Positions 1-12,954 of a stretch of DNA of 64,000 nucleotides are shown here, one piece after another. The notes beneath the pieces are model-generated. The model saw only the letters and a list, made by a program, of their open reading frames with translations, had not been told where the DNA came from and did no database searches. Source of the DNA: Lumnitzera littorea (lineage: Eukaryota > Streptophyta > Magnoliopsida > Myrtales > Combretaceae); NCBI GenBank assembly GCA_024138015.1, contig JAMXBB010000010.1, forward strand, positions 76,691,541 through 76,755,540, given 5' to 3'. A program made the translations under genes and the position numbers. Positions within the stretch are counted from its first letter, which is position 1. Each line of letters begins with the position of its first letter.

Positions 1-148
1 CTTCAAAAAGGTAGAACTTCCCCTTTAATGGAAAAATGTTTTTGCTTACAAGGAAAAATGTACTAAAAGGACCTTTTCCAGTAAAACAACTAAGGGGAAA
101 TAGAGGAAATGTTTTCAGAATAATATTTTTCTTGAAACAAACAGGGCC
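1..148. mobile_element. MITE-like element, right end (cut by window edge)
   Basis: A run of GGAAAAATG-type motifs ends in CTTGAAACAAACAGGGCC. The element at 5546-5877 has the same composition and the same type of terminus (TCTCAAAACAAACAGACC), in the same orientation. The fragment lies in intron 5 of the CRWN1-like gene. The left end is outside the window, so terminal inverted repeats cannot be checked here. Confidence 0.45.
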
Positions 149-603
149 TAAAAATCATTAGAAAAGGAAGCAAGGAAAAGCACTGCAATTGATGGGAATA
201 GAGAAACGAGGAAATGCAGAGAAAGTAGAAACATGGTGAAAAGAGCTGAACAGACTTTTTATACAATTCTATTTTGGGCAGTTGTAAAACTTTATTCGGT
301 AATCTCTTACGGCCATTGCTTTCAACAATGTAACAGAACCTGTTTCCTCATATTTCATCGACAATTATGTACTTAAGTCCATTATGAAATAAACACCAAA
401 AGAAAAAAAAATGAAGAGAGAGATGCACGCTCCAGTCAATTTGATGCTTCTCGCAAATAAAACTGCCACAAAGTCAATACCAATTTAACTTGAATAGGCA
501 AGACAGCCTTTCAAGCATGCAACCATTACATTTAGCTACCCAGCAGGACATCATAAAATTCAATGAGAAATGCAATCTCAGTCAAGAAAGAGGAAGGACT
601 TAC

Positions 604-3600
604 TCTTTCCCTAGCATCAAGCTTTTCTTCAATAGCAAGCAATTCTTTCTCTTTTGCTTCTAATGTTTTCCTAAGAGCTTCATACTCCTGCATGTGCCAG
701 GATGCATTAGTTATGAGAGCAACCATATTAAACCAATGGCAATTGTGGCTCAAGGACAACAAAAAATTATATTCACCCGAGAGACACTTCTATGCACACG
801 AATGTATCTTGTCACAAAGAATGATTGATAGTGGGGAAATTAAAAAAATAAATAAATAAATTACATTACATTCAGGATTACATAAAAAACAATTTCTTGT
901 ATTTCTGCATTCCAGAAAGACAATCCAAATATATGCACATTGTCAAAGGCAAATGTCCAAGAAAAGCTTCAAATTGGATAATATTTTTTATTCCTGACAT
1001 AAAATAAACAATAGATATAGCAACCAAGTACCTTCTCTTTCTTGATCACATTTGTCAGCCTGCTAGTAACATCGTCCTCTTTCTTTTTTAGAGTTGAATT
1101 GGCTTCATCAATCATCTTTTGAATCTCCTCAAGATCCTTCTCTTTTTGCTTACATATCCTATCTTTATCATTTGCCTTTTCCTCTCTTTGATTCATCATC
1201 CTTAGCTTATCACCCAGCCTTTCCTCTCCTTCACATAATCTTCTTTCCCACTCTTGCAAGTCCTCCCTCTGCTTAGACAACATTGTTTCATATGCCCCCT
1301 TCCTGGGAAAAATGATACCAACTTAATCATAAACAGATGCTGAAAATTTAGATTTATGTAAGAGATGAAACATACATTTCCAAGTAATTACAGAAAGAGA
1401 TGAACAAAATAAATGAGAAGATTAAAAACAATGAATTTATCATACTCTGAGGCTAATGATAAACGTTCTCTTCGAAGAGTAGCTTCCCTGGCCTCCACAT
1501 CCTGAGACTTCCTTTCAATCTCTGAACTCTTTCTGCTTATCTCAGCCAAACGGGCATCAGCAGCACATAATTTTGCTTCCACTTCCAATGATTTCTCCCC
1601 AATGCTTGCAACCAAAGCATTCGCTTCTGCCAACTTAGAATCAGCTGTAAATTTTATTTCTGCATGTTCTGAACGCATCTCTCGCAAGGCCTTTTCCAGC
1701 TGCAGGAACCAACAATTACTGGTTATTCTTACAACATGCACCACTTATTTTTAATTCAAATGAGCTCAATATAAAAAATTTATTAGAACTTGTTATCTAA
1801 TTTCCTGAAATGATAAGCTAGCTTCAATGGTTTCAGACGATGTTTGCAAACCAGTATATCCATAAAAAGAATTGGGAGAGAATCAGTGTAAAATAGATGC
1901 TTAATACATCACCAATTGCATCCTACTATGAGTATAACAGGTAAGAATCCTGGCAGGAATACACTAAACTAAACAATATAATGAGAAGTAAAAATAATTA
2001 AGAAAGAATCTTACATCATTCACACACTGCTTTTCAACACCCAAAGCTTTCCTCAGATCATCTGCTCGCTTTTCAATATCCGACATGGCCATTAAATGAG
2101 CAGCTTGTTCTCGTTTTAGACCTTCATCAGTTTCAGACAATGTTTGCTTCAGCTCTTCATACTTAGAAGTCCACTCCTTCTTCTCAATTAAGAGAAGACC
2201 CATGTTGTATTGGTAATCAAAAAGCTGCAGAGATAAAAAAGGTGAATGACATGATAAAGGCTATCCACTGTAAAAGCAGGATCATCAATGAAAAGCATTG
2301 CATTTGTATATACAAAACTATATGGTGAACACATTTTAGATGTATATATTTGCGAGAAATAAAAGCGGACCCTGCACTGACCCAAAAGATCTACAAATAA
2401 AAGCAACCCAAAGCAACATTTGAAAAGAATTAGCACAGTGTACTTTAAGACCATGAAGAATTCATCAAAATCATTTCAACCAACAACATCCATCTTCACC
2501 GAAAATGCAATTGAAAGTGCTTGATACTTCAGACTTTTAAAATAATGTTGCAATCTAGCATTAAGGCTGACAAAATATCAACACAATCATTAAACCAAAT
2601 TTTTAAAGTACCCATGCAACTATCCATCTTCTAATGCATCTACATATATCTACATCTGTAATTGCAATATCCAGGGACTTTACTGTACAGTACATGCAAC
2701 TTAAAGTTGCAGAAGCACGTTCCCTCTTACCTTTTTATCCCTACCAAATCATGCACCAACTAATTTTTACTCATATTTATTGTTAGCCATTACTCTATAC
2801 CAGTTGTTCTCTTTAATAGATCTTCAACTACTCTAAGCGACATCTAGAACCATGCATGCAACACAAAAATGAGGATCCAATTCCATGGGCTCCTACAAAC
2901 TCCAAGCAACAAGGCAACAAAATTCATCTTCTTCAGGCACTAGTCTCTCCAAATAATCTCATCCAAGAACTTATTAACTCCTTCAAAGCCCTACATCACA
3001 GAGTCATTAGTGTCAACCATTGCAATAACGATATATTAATCTCTTAAATCAACACCGAACGTGCATCCTTTTTATTTTTTTTTCTCTCCCAGATAAATAA
3101 CACACATGACACGTCCATATTCCCAAGACACAACTTAAAAAGCACCTCCCTATCTGTAAGATAAACTCGTCGCATCTCACAACATCACCTAACATCCATC
3201 CTACTTCAAGTCACGATAGAACAACAATATATCTCAATTATATTGCACTGCATAGCACTAATCAAACAGAAAATTCACTACGAAACAATCTAACAGTAGA
3301 TTCCACCGAGCATTAAATTCTAAACAAAAACTAATCCCATGACTTAAAAAACAGGGGAAAAAAAAATAAAAGGGTAGAGCAGCTTGAGCATATCACCAAC
3401 TGAAATCATTAGCATACAGCAATTTCCAACTACTGCAAACGACCTAAAAGCTTCTAGGTTTTTTTCCAAACCCAACAACGGTAATGCAACAAAAACACTA
3501 AATTTGAGAAATCTAAACATAATTGGATCATAAAAATTCAAACTTGGAATTTTTTCACTCACCTCCTTCTCGAGCTGCGAGAGCTTCTCAGCCAAATCAT

Positions 3601-3766
3601 CTCCATTTCCATTAATTGCAACCCCATTAGAACCCAACTGTGGTGTTACGGGCTCCATTAAAGCCACACCTTTCCCTTTACCATCACTGGTGTTAGGCTT
3701 AGGGTTTCCTCCAGTACGAGGCGAAGGCGACCAACTGGACCATATCTTCCTTTGTGGTGTGAACAT
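604..3766 (-). CDS. CRWN1-like: CRWN1/NMCP1-like nuclear lamina coiled-coil protein, 5' part (5 exons, 3' end outside window)
   Basis: Minus-strand exons, each bounded by GT/AG: 3563-3766 (start codon 3766), 2015-2224, 1446-1699, 1032-1302 and 604-687. The phases agree, and the joined exons give 341 residues. The protein opens with MFTPQRKIWSSWSPSPR, the characteristic N-terminus of NMCP1/CRWN1-class proteins. After this comes a short disordered stretch and then a nearly continuous coiled coil (from about residue 60), including YQYNMGLLLIEKKEW, LREMRSEHAEIKFTADSKLA and KQREDLQEWERRL. From family knowledge, CRWN proteins are filamentous lamin-like components of the plant nuclear periphery that set nuclear size and heterochromatin organisation. 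Full-length members have about 1,100-1,200 residues, so roughly 70% lies left of the window. No exon is seen in 1-603, so intron 5 runs off the edge. The first intron is 1.3 kb. The exons are intact, with no frameshift or stop. The family assignment is firm. The choice of CRWN1 over a close paralogue is inferred. Confidence 0.93.
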
Positions 3767-4250
3767 CAGGAATCACCCACCAAGACAATCAAACTTCATA
3801 AACACCAGAACCTAAAAAGAACCCTAATTTTAACCTAACGAAACCCTAATTTCGAATCTTCAAAACCCAGAACTTGATACGATCTTCAACTTTCAAATCC
3901 AAGTAACAATATTTCACGCTCCCCAATCCACCTGATTTCAATTTGCTTCGACTCGCTTTGTCTATCGAAATTGAAATCGAGAGAGATCAAGAGAGAGAGA
4001 GAGAGAGAGAGAAAATTTTTATTTTTTTTAGAGTAGTTGAAGAAGCAAAGTGCGAAACTGAGCGGACGTGAAGGGGTGTTGTCAATTCCGGCGAGATGGA
4101 ATTTGAAATCCGATAACGTCTCTAAACGGACTTTCTCTTTCTCTCTCTCTCCCTCTCACACACTCTTTTTTCAGCCACCTTTTCCAGTGCTTGGAGCGGA
4201 TCACTCACATTGGGGATTTTTTTTTCTCGTTTTTATTAATTAAATCAAAT
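3767..4250 (-). promoter_or_regulatory. 5' leader and proximal promoter of the CRWN1-like gene
   Basis: This stretch lies directly upstream of the CRWN1-like start codon. Read on the gene strand it is pyrimidine-rich, with a (CT)n run at about 3990-4012 and a second GA/AG-rich patch on the same strand at about 4135-4165. CT-rich leaders are common in plant housekeeping genes. No clear TATA box was found and the transcription start cannot be placed from sequence alone. Confidence 0.45.
3990..4012. repeat. (GA)n microsatellite in the CRWN1-like leader
   Basis: An uninterrupted GA run of about 11 dinucleotides, preceded by a broken GAGAGA stretch at 3978-3986. It sits about 225 bp upstream of the start codon and would be (CU)n in the transcript. 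Confidence 0.85.
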
Positions 4251-5545
4251 GGTCCGACAGCAAATCCACGGATGATATCACCATTATACCCTTCATACCA
4301 GTTATTTAACTTTAATTATTGGAGCGTACTCTTTGTGTATATACGAGAATTAAATTGAGTAACATTAAAAAAAAAAAAAACTAAGAAAATCTATCAAAAA
4401 GAAAGAAGGAAAAATATAAAAGATAGCAAATAATAATATCCAAAACTGATGAATAGCAAATAATATCTAAGGTAAATGAACAATTCACCACTATTTACAC
4501 GAATAGTAAATAACATTTATGATAATATATCATAAATTGAAAATATGAATATATAATGTAATATATTTTTTATTATAGATATGTGCTGAGTTTAAATATG
4601 TGTATGGCCGTAGGTTGAAATTATGGATACATGAATAATGGAATGTATTCTCTTTTATAGATGAACAATGTATTTAATTTGTACGTGAAAAAAATGACTT
4701 AAGTAATGGAAATTAGTTATAAGGAAAATAGTTTAAGTGGCAGTAAAAATTGATTATGAGATGGGTTCAAATTATTTTTATAACTACTATGAAAAAATAT
4801 TTAATGCTAATTAGTTATATAGTAAATATATAATAAATATATTGTAGGATTATAAATTATGTAAACTATAATATTTTGGAAAACCACAACTAATATCTAC
4901 TCTTCCTAATAAGAATAACATATATAGCTTGTAAAAAAAGATTTATCCACAGTTTCACCCGTGTTTTAATGAGATTAATCTAACCCTCCATTTTATTATA
5001 TCTAAATTGTTAAACTAATTATATTTTAATAATTTAAATTTAATGAATATAAAATAAATAATAATATGAAGATTTATATAGATCTTATCAAATCTGGAGA
5101 AACTCCCTTGTAAAGTGGTTAAAATAAAAATTCAAATTTTTTTTAAAATGGGTGATAAATCATTCTTTTTCAATATATAAAATTTCATTCTATTGTTTTG
5201 ATTTTTAACTACAAATGTTTGAATGATATAAAATTTACTTTTTATTAATAAGCAATTAAAATTTACATTTTTATCAATAAGTAATTATTCGTACTTATCA
5301 AATCAAAATCAGATAAAAAGTTAATTTTGCGTAATATATTTTTATTTATAATTTTGTAAGTAATTATATTTACTACTTTATGCTCATTGGAATTTTTTGC
5401 CCTTATTGACTTTTCTTTAAAATGCTTCGTTGCTGAATGTGGGCATAATATTATGTTCTAGTTAAATGGTATGCATATGACAACAACAATAACAAGCTTA
5501 GACTTTAAAAAAACGAAAGATAAGGAAAAATGTGATAATTCTTTA
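4251..5545. other. AT-rich intergenic DNA, no gene seen
   Basis: Strongly AT-rich sequence with short A and T runs and no credible open frame. There is a small direct repeat near 4420-4510, in which 'gaatagcaaataat'-like phrases recur. No transposon ends were recognised. Confidence 0.6.
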
Positions 5546-5877
5546 CCTGTCTTGTTTAAGAAAAATATTTTTCGATAAAACATTTTTCCTATTTTCTTGT
5601 ACTTATTAGTCCTAAAGTACCCTTTTAAGCGGAAAACCATTCTCATTATATGGTAAAGTCTTTTTCCATGAAAGGAAAAATCCTTGCATATTTTTGAAAT
5701 GTTGTTTTCTAGATTAATTTCCACAAATCATTCTACCGGGAACCGGTTCCCATTTAATTTTCGATGAAAATAACCTAAATATTATATTTTCATGAAAAAC
5801 ATGTTACATCCAGAATAATCCTTTTGATGGAAAGTATTTTCTGTTAGCAACTTGTTTTTTCTCAAAACAAACAGACC
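5546..5877. mobile_element. MITE-like element (~330 bp)
   Basis: The left end CCTGTCTTGTTTAAGAAAAA and the right end read on the other strand (GGTCTGTTTGTTTTGAGAAA) form an imperfect terminal inverted repeat. The inside is rich in GGAAAA/TTTTCC foldback pairs and has no coding capacity. It is related to the fragment at 1-148. The inverted ends suggest a hAT-type non-autonomous element, but no clean target duplication could be read. Confidence 0.45.
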
Positions 5878-6190
5878 ATTATTATTGGATTATTTAAGAA
5901 CTGAGGGTGTTTTCGGAACTTGATGTGGGATCTCTTGGCGTGAGAACGTGGGAGTATCAGCGTCAGAAAATGGAATGACGGTATTGACCTTGTTATGTAT
6001 ACGGGAATTCGAGCGGAATGAGGATAGTTTGGGGAAATCAAAGGGGAACGAGAATATGCCGTGTATGGAAGCGAAAATGCCAAGGTGGAATGAAAAGGAA
6101 CTAGGGGCTGTTAGTGTTTACTTGGGAATGAGGCGATGGGTAGTGAAGTGCAATTCGATAAGCATCTCTTTTGTCCCCATGTGAGTTTAC
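5878..6190. other. Less AT-rich island, no recognised gene
   Basis: This stretch is clearly richer in G than its surroundings and is open on both strands for about 75 codons. Neither translation resembles a known family, and there is no splice-site or start-codon support. A phrase near 6100-6135 (ggggctgttagtgtttacttgggaatgagg) resembles the end of common plant hAT-type MITEs. A transposon remnant is more likely than a gene. Confidence 0.35.
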
Positions 6191-8690
6191 ACTTAGCCAT
6201 CATTATGGACTCCTTCACTTTACCCTTTCTATCGTGAAGTAGACGGTACAATTGTGCTAAAAAAATAAAATATAAATATAAATCAAAATCCTTTGAGAAT
6301 TTTTAATTTTTTACCATCAAATTATAAAAGTTTCAATTTTATTAACAATTTTTAGAAGATTTTGGAATTTCTAAATTAGATAAAACATTTTAATTTTAAC
6401 AATTAAGTCTTAAAAGTTTTCAAAACTATAAATACACTTGATGAAGGAGTGTAATTGTGAAGCAACTCAAAAGACAACTACCACATTATTTATTAATTTA
6501 AAAGATAAGAGTGATAATAATTATTATAACTTTTGAAGATTGTGCAACACAAATAGTGGGTAAAAGTAGACTTGAATGAGAGAAGTATGAGCATGTATAA
6601 TAGATTATCATAGAAAAATTCGTTAAAGTATCTTTATTAATCGGCTTATCTTTTATTTATACAATAACTAGCGGGATAATCAACAAAATATACAGAAGAG
6701 ATATTAATCATTTTTTTTTTCTTAAAACATGTAAGATACCAAATTTTGATTGTTATTGGCTGTTATTAAAATATTTAACTTTAATAATATATATATATAT
6801 AGATAGTCTTCTTGCAATATGTATACTTTTGTATGAAATATGTCAAAATCACTCAATCAAAAATCAAAGAATTATTTATTATCACAATATCGGTATAAAA
6901 TAAGTAATAGAATAATTATCTATCTGTTAACTGAATAAAAAATTATCAATATCTCTCACTATAATTCTAACTTACTTGATTTTCTAGGTTTTAGCATTCA
7001 TATACTTTAACACAAATGTAATGTGGAATCAAATGCATTATTTTAGCAAATATTTTCAAATTCAGGTCGGAAGTTTGACCTAGGAGTAAAAAGGGCTTTT
7101 TTTTTTTGTAGGCCAAAGGGAATAAAAGGGATTAAGAATTAAGAATTAAGAAAATCAATTAGGGTCGAACTAAGATCGAAATGGATCAATAAAAATATTA
7201 TAATATAATTTATAGTTATGTATAGAGTAATAAAATTATTTGCATCTTTGAAAACGGTTTACTTTTTTTTCAACATTTATTTTTTTAATAATTGGTTTAT
7301 TTTATAAAAAATATAAAAGAAAATAGTATATTTTAACCCTACGAAGTTCTTATAGAAACTAAGATCAAATAGTTAAACTGAAATCATTAATGATGAGGAT
7401 CAAATGGTGACTTGGGTTGATTTTGTAGAGGAGTCAAATCGAACTGAGTTACATCAAAAAGATCAACTCAAGTCTGATAGGTGACAATACTAGTTTTAGC
7501 TTAATAATATAAATATAAGTGAAAATTCTCAAGACAATCTTTTTTTTATTTAATCTTATATTTTAGCTTAATAAATATAGGCTATGACCACATATCGAAT
7601 TTTAAAGATTCTTATTAGAATGCTAAATGAAGGAATTTTTCTATCATTTCATCTATTGTATTTATTTGTAAAAAGTGTAATCAATATTAGAAAATATGAA
7701 ATGTTTTTCTTTTTAATCCTAAACAAATGCCTAGAGTGTTTGTTAATTACATATATTCAAAGGAGGAAAAAATTAAAAGAAGAGACATTAACAAATGTAA
7801 AGTTTTCTTCTATGCTTTCAGCGCACCTGATAAAGACAAAAAGATATTAGACAATAAAATTTTCATATAGGAGCTTACTTTTGACCATCAAACCATCAAA
7901 TAATTAAGCAAACTAGACGGTGTACTTTATATTGATAAATACTTGTGTAACTATATGTCAAGTACCTGAAAATATTCTTATGGTATAGATATTATAATTT
8001 AATGACACAAATATTAATCTCTTAATAGAGTAGACAAAAATCAATTTCTCCTTTACCAAAATTTTATTGATACAAGTACTAATTTTTTAATGGGATAGGC
8101 AAGAATCGGTCTCTCCTATGTAGTAATATAATGTACTTATATTACAACTTTAGGAAAGGGGAAAGCGAACCAAATCATCCTATGGAGAGATTATTATTAT
8201 TGCCATTTGGATGTAGAAACCTTAGCAAATAATATTCATATTAGAACTAACTTAAACCCCAAAAAAAAAAAAAACAAAAAGATTAAATAAATCAAGCTAA
8301 CTACCCCTATAAACTTTTTAAATGATATTAACACCCCACTTTTTTAAAACCCTACATTAGCAACTCTCACTTTTGCTTAGTTAGACGCTAATGCAGCAAA
8401 AAAGACTAATATATCATTACCACGTCAATGTCACCTGATCATCACAACTTTATTAATAATTATATTTATAATATAAATATATATGTATTAATTAACTTAA
8501 ATAATAAAATAACTTTGGGAAACTTAAAAAAAAAAAAAGAAAAACGTTGAAATTTTCCTAAAAAGAAGACCCTACTAATATATATTATAAGTATATATAT
8601 ATATATATTAAATAACTAAATTAATAAATATTTTAAAAATCGAAATAAATCTAAAGAAAAAGAAAACTTGAATTTAAAAAAAAAAAAAAA
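6191..8690. other. AT-rich intergenic DNA, no gene seen
   Basis: Long A/T runs, a (TA)n tract near 6788-6800, a short tandem AATTAAG repeat near 7130-7150 and a (TA)n tract near 8594-8608. The open frames present are short, AT-driven and unlike any family I know. Confidence 0.6.
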
Positions 8691-8699
8691 AGAAAAGTT

Positions 8700-9050
8700 T
8701 CCAACCACCCCAATGCTAGGGATACCTAAAGCAACTACAAAAATTACAAATAGGTTGCTAAACTCACTTAATAATGGGTTACTTAACCTACTAGCCACGA
8801 GCGATAATATAGAGTCGCTTACCATCTTAAGGGGTTGAACCATGTTTAAAAAAACAAAAAAGAAAGAAAATAAGTGAAAACCTAGTCAAATCAAGTGGCC
8901 CAAATTTCAACTTATATCAATTTTTCACCCATTTTTATTTTTTTTACGAGGCGTTGTAGTGGAGGACCACTTACCACCATTAGTTAGTCGAGCAACCACC
9001 TATTAAGTGAGTTTGATGACCTACTTTTAATTATTATAGTTGCTCTGCCA
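8700..9050. repeat. Imperfect inverted repeat beside the long LTR-like element
   Basis: The segment 8751-8780, read on the opposite strand, matches 8994-9023. Both carry TATTAAGTGAGTTT in the same context. The similarity extends outward (GTAGTTGCT / ATAGTTGCT) and inward, giving arms of roughly 80-90 bp around a spacer of about 200 bp. It ends about 30 bp before the LTR-like element that starts at 9078. Confidence 0.55.
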
Positions 9051-9077
9051 TTTCCTCTTAGGTGATCAGTGGTCACC

Positions 9078-12000
9078 TGTCATACTCCAAAGTGGCAAAA
9101 TTGTAACAGCCCTACCGTATAAACCATTATAAGATAGAAGTTGGACTTACAACCGCTATCCTAGACCTAATCTATACATGGCATCCACGACTAGCCTGCT
9201 TTAAAGTAAATGGTTCGTAATTTAAATAAATCATTTATCTAAAAAAGTGATAAAATATATATACACACTAAAATTTAGTTATTATATTTAACGTTTACAA
9301 TGCTTCACCGTAATCTATTTCCTAATTAATACAATATTTAGAAATGAAAAATTATAAGATAAGAGCTTAGACCTTAAAAATAGATGTTTATTTTTCAAAT
9401 GTTTTTCCTCACTCCCTAGGATCCAGTAGTTGTTAACTTCAGAGTAGTTGTAAGCCACTTCTTAACCTGCATCTGCAACGACGTCTATAGGAATGTGAGT
9501 AATCACAACTCAGTAAGTTAGGATAGAGGACTTAAAACTATACCATAAACACAAATAAGGTTATCAACCAAATCATTTAGTGCAATGTATATTCAAGCAA
9601 ATGCCATCGCACAACGTTGACTAGTTTGTCGTGAGATTAGAGAAATTACGCCCGCTCTAATCCAGATTAAGGAGTTGCTATTAATGCGACAGCTCAAGAC
9701 CAAACTCAGGCTTGTACAATGGAGACGCCGCTCTTCCTATGACTACCTTCAAACCATTGACTTTACCCTTGCCGCGACCTCTTCACTTGTCACTTAGTTT
9801 AACTAAGAATGAAAAAGGAACCTATTATGTTATCCTACACTATATCTTTCGAAGGGGTCGGTATTTGGCCAGAGAATCCTAAGTTTCCCTTAATGGATTG
9901 CTATATAGATTCGATTTATGTCTACAAGTCATATCTTTGTTAAGTTCAATTTAAGGTGATCGATCACTTCATAGAATATAAGCTAGAACAATAAACAAAA
10001 TCATAGTATCACTCATAATCAAGCACATGTACATAACTAACTATCTAACAAGCACAACCAAATATAAGCTCAAGCCTCCAAAATACAGCATTGTATTAAT
10101 CCCAACTTACCTGGACTCCTCGCTCCCTCACTTGAGGTCCCATTTGCTCAGGTCATCGTCGATCATCCCTATAACACAAACGTGGTTTCAATTTTTCATA
10201 CAACTATTATAGTTTGGTTTTATCCTATAACATTTATTATTATCTTTTGTTTATGGTTTAATATACCTAGTTATCTAGGTCTTAAGTCTTTTATAATTCT
10301 TCTTGAATCGTGTTAAGTTCTGTTTCGGTTTTCTTATCGATTTCTAAATTAGGTTTTTAACTCAATTTTTTGTTAAAGATTTATATATACACCCTAAGAA
10401 ATTATTTCGACCCATAATATGAAATTAATCGCATTATCTTTGGATATCCTAAATATCCTTTTTAATCTCTAACTAGTGTTTTAGTTTGTGTGGTACACCC
10501 GAATCCTAATTTAATCACCGAATTCACCCATGTTATGAAAAAATCTTACATTTTTCATATAATTACCCTAATTTAATTTTCCTATCAGATTTATTGTATA
10601 TTTCTATTATTATCATAATATCAATTTTTATTTTAATATCTTCTATTTATTATATTTCTAATAATTGCGTATTATGTACTATTACTTATTATGTACATAA
10701 TACACATCTAATATTTTTATCACTCTAATTACCATCTCCCAACATCAATTATCATTTCAAAATATCTAAATTCATCCTAAATCAAATTTTACGCCTAATT
10801 ACCTTAATTTACAAAATTAACTTAAAATTTACTATTTTTCCCTATTACTTATTTACTACATAATTAACCTAATAATTACATCTAACACCCTAACTGTTAC
10901 AAGTATTATACTTCATCTGATTTTAATATCCTAAAACATATAATTATTCACTAGATAAGTAATTAACTATTTAATTACTTAATTGACCTTAAATTACCTA
11001 TTTTATACTTCATTTTAAGGCCTAAAAATTATCTAAAAATTTTGAAAATTAATTTTTGAAAACGAGCTTCATAGCACTATTCTATATCATCTAAGTAATT
11101 TATAAAAAAATTTTGAGCTCAAAACTACACTCCTAAGGTCATTTATTTATAAATCGAAACATTCTCGGTTTTGCATAATTTCTTAAGGATCACATATCAC
11201 GGAGTATATTTTCATCAAAATAATATTTTTCCTAAAAAACATACTAAAATATTTCAGAATAACAAAATTCGTAATTTTCTAAGAATATTTACTATTTTTA
11301 CAAAATTACATAAAATCGGGCCAAAAATTAAACTCACCGATTTGGGTAGCTCCGACCACTATCGATGGCCATGGTTACGTCAGCCCTCTTGAGCGCTGCC
11401 ACCACTGTATGGTGGTGGTGGCCATCCACTCCCAGCTGCTCGTCAGGTGTTGGTTCCTCTTTAAGGCCCTAATTGCACAGATTTGAGAAATTTTTTTGTA
11501 ATTAATTCAAATACTCACTATTTCGGTCCTCTCTATTTTTCTCACTCTCCAAATTGACCAAATGAGCTTCTAAAATTTTCTTGCTATTTATAAAGGTGTT
11601 AGAGAATTATTGTGCATTAATTAAACAAGACAATTATCTTATCTCTTCTTTTTTTTTTTTCACTTTCTATTTGTTGCATTTTAATTTGTTAATTTCCTTC
11701 TTTAATTTTTAAATTGCCACACCCCACTTCTGGACTTTTCCTCATTTTTATATATATTTTTTTATTTTTCCTTAATTAATTATGAATTTTATTTAATTAT
11801 TTAATATTATTTTAGCATATTTTGCATATTTTAAGTAATTACGCGTATTTCTATCTACATATAATTTCATATATAATACAAATAAATATTCTTAAATATT
11901 ATTTAGGTTATTTTATGATTTTTAATATGCATATAATTTATCTCTAGTAATTCGTTAATTATCGAAATGCATTTTACATATTTTTGATAAATAACGAGTA

Positions 12001-12200
12001 ATATACTTAAAATTTGAAAATTTTATATTCTTTTATTTTATGACTTATTTTCTTAAATTCAAACTTATGTGATCATTTTTACTAATATTTCTAATTTTAT
12101 TTAATAATTTAGGTTCAATCGAATCTTTCAGCCTATCGGAACCTCCAGTGGCTAGTTGTAGAACTTACTCTACCCTTAAGCCTTAGGGTGGTCGGAAACC
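9078..12200 (+). mobile_element. Long LTR-like repeat, copy A (~3.1 kb, non-coding)
   Basis: It starts TGTCATACTCCAAAGTGG and aligns through its whole length with the inverted copy at about 18,480-21,671, which starts TGTCATGCCTCGAAACGA on the other strand. The best-conserved stretch is 9420-9790, including TCACAACTCAGTAAGTTAG and the GTCGCGGCAAGGGT motif seen on the minus strand. No protease, RT or integrase frames occur, so this is probably a solo LTR of a large-LTR Ty3/gypsy family rather than a full element. The right end is uncertain by about 100 bp, and no target duplication was identified. Confidence 0.6.
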
Positions 12201-12954
12201 TTTAATTGCATTTTTTTATTTAGTTCGATTTTTTAAATTCTCATTAATAATATATATAATATGTATTAAAAGGTCCTGTTTAAAAGAAATTCAACATTCA
12301 TAATTTTTTTAAAATTTATCTTGTTTTTAATTTTTTAAGTTAATTAATATATATATTTATAATATTTAAATATAGTTATTAATAATATTCACGTTGCAAT
12401 GATGTGACTATGACATGTCAACTTACTTGTTATATCAACGTCCAAGTAGGCAAAAGTAAGAGTATAAGTGTAGATTTTTTAAAAAAGTGAAGCAATCAAT
12501 ATTATTTAGAAAGTTTACTAAAATGATCAATGTAATCTACCAAAAAAAAAATTATATACATCAAATATTAGTTGTCATAGCCAATGTTGCACAAAGTTTA
12601 TTAAGGAGTAACTTTAGGCAATTTGAAATCACTTTTATATCTTTAAAGTCTTTATATTTTGGTGATGGTAAAATTAATTTTTCAATGAAATGGACCAATT
12701 TTGAATCTTGTATCTCTTAGTAGTTATAATATACACACATATATATAGGGTAATCAAAGGGAAAAAAAAAAAAGAGAAATTCCTTTTATATGTCGCTATG
12801 TTATTAAATAACTTGCTCGGTAAAAAGTTATATAACTAATAATATAATTGGATTCAAGTATCTTCCTCACATTATAGGTTAATGGTAGGTTTCAAACTTG
12901 ATCGTGGGTCCAAATAAAATTTTATGCCATATCTCTACTTAACATACAATTTGC
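12201..12954. other. AT-rich spacer between copy A and the foldback element
   Basis: No gene is seen. The 77-codon open frame at 12,487-12,720 is AT-driven and matches no family I recognise. Confidence 0.5.

Noticed and set aside
2856..3047. 63-codon plus-strand frame inside the first intron of the CRWN1-like gene
   Set aside because: It lies in an intron, opposite to the gene, without motifs or homology that I recognise.
5862..6184. Overlapping open frames on both strands (73 and 78 codons)
   Set aside because: Neither resembles a known family and there is no splice or leader support. The local composition explains the openness, and a transposon remnant is likelier.
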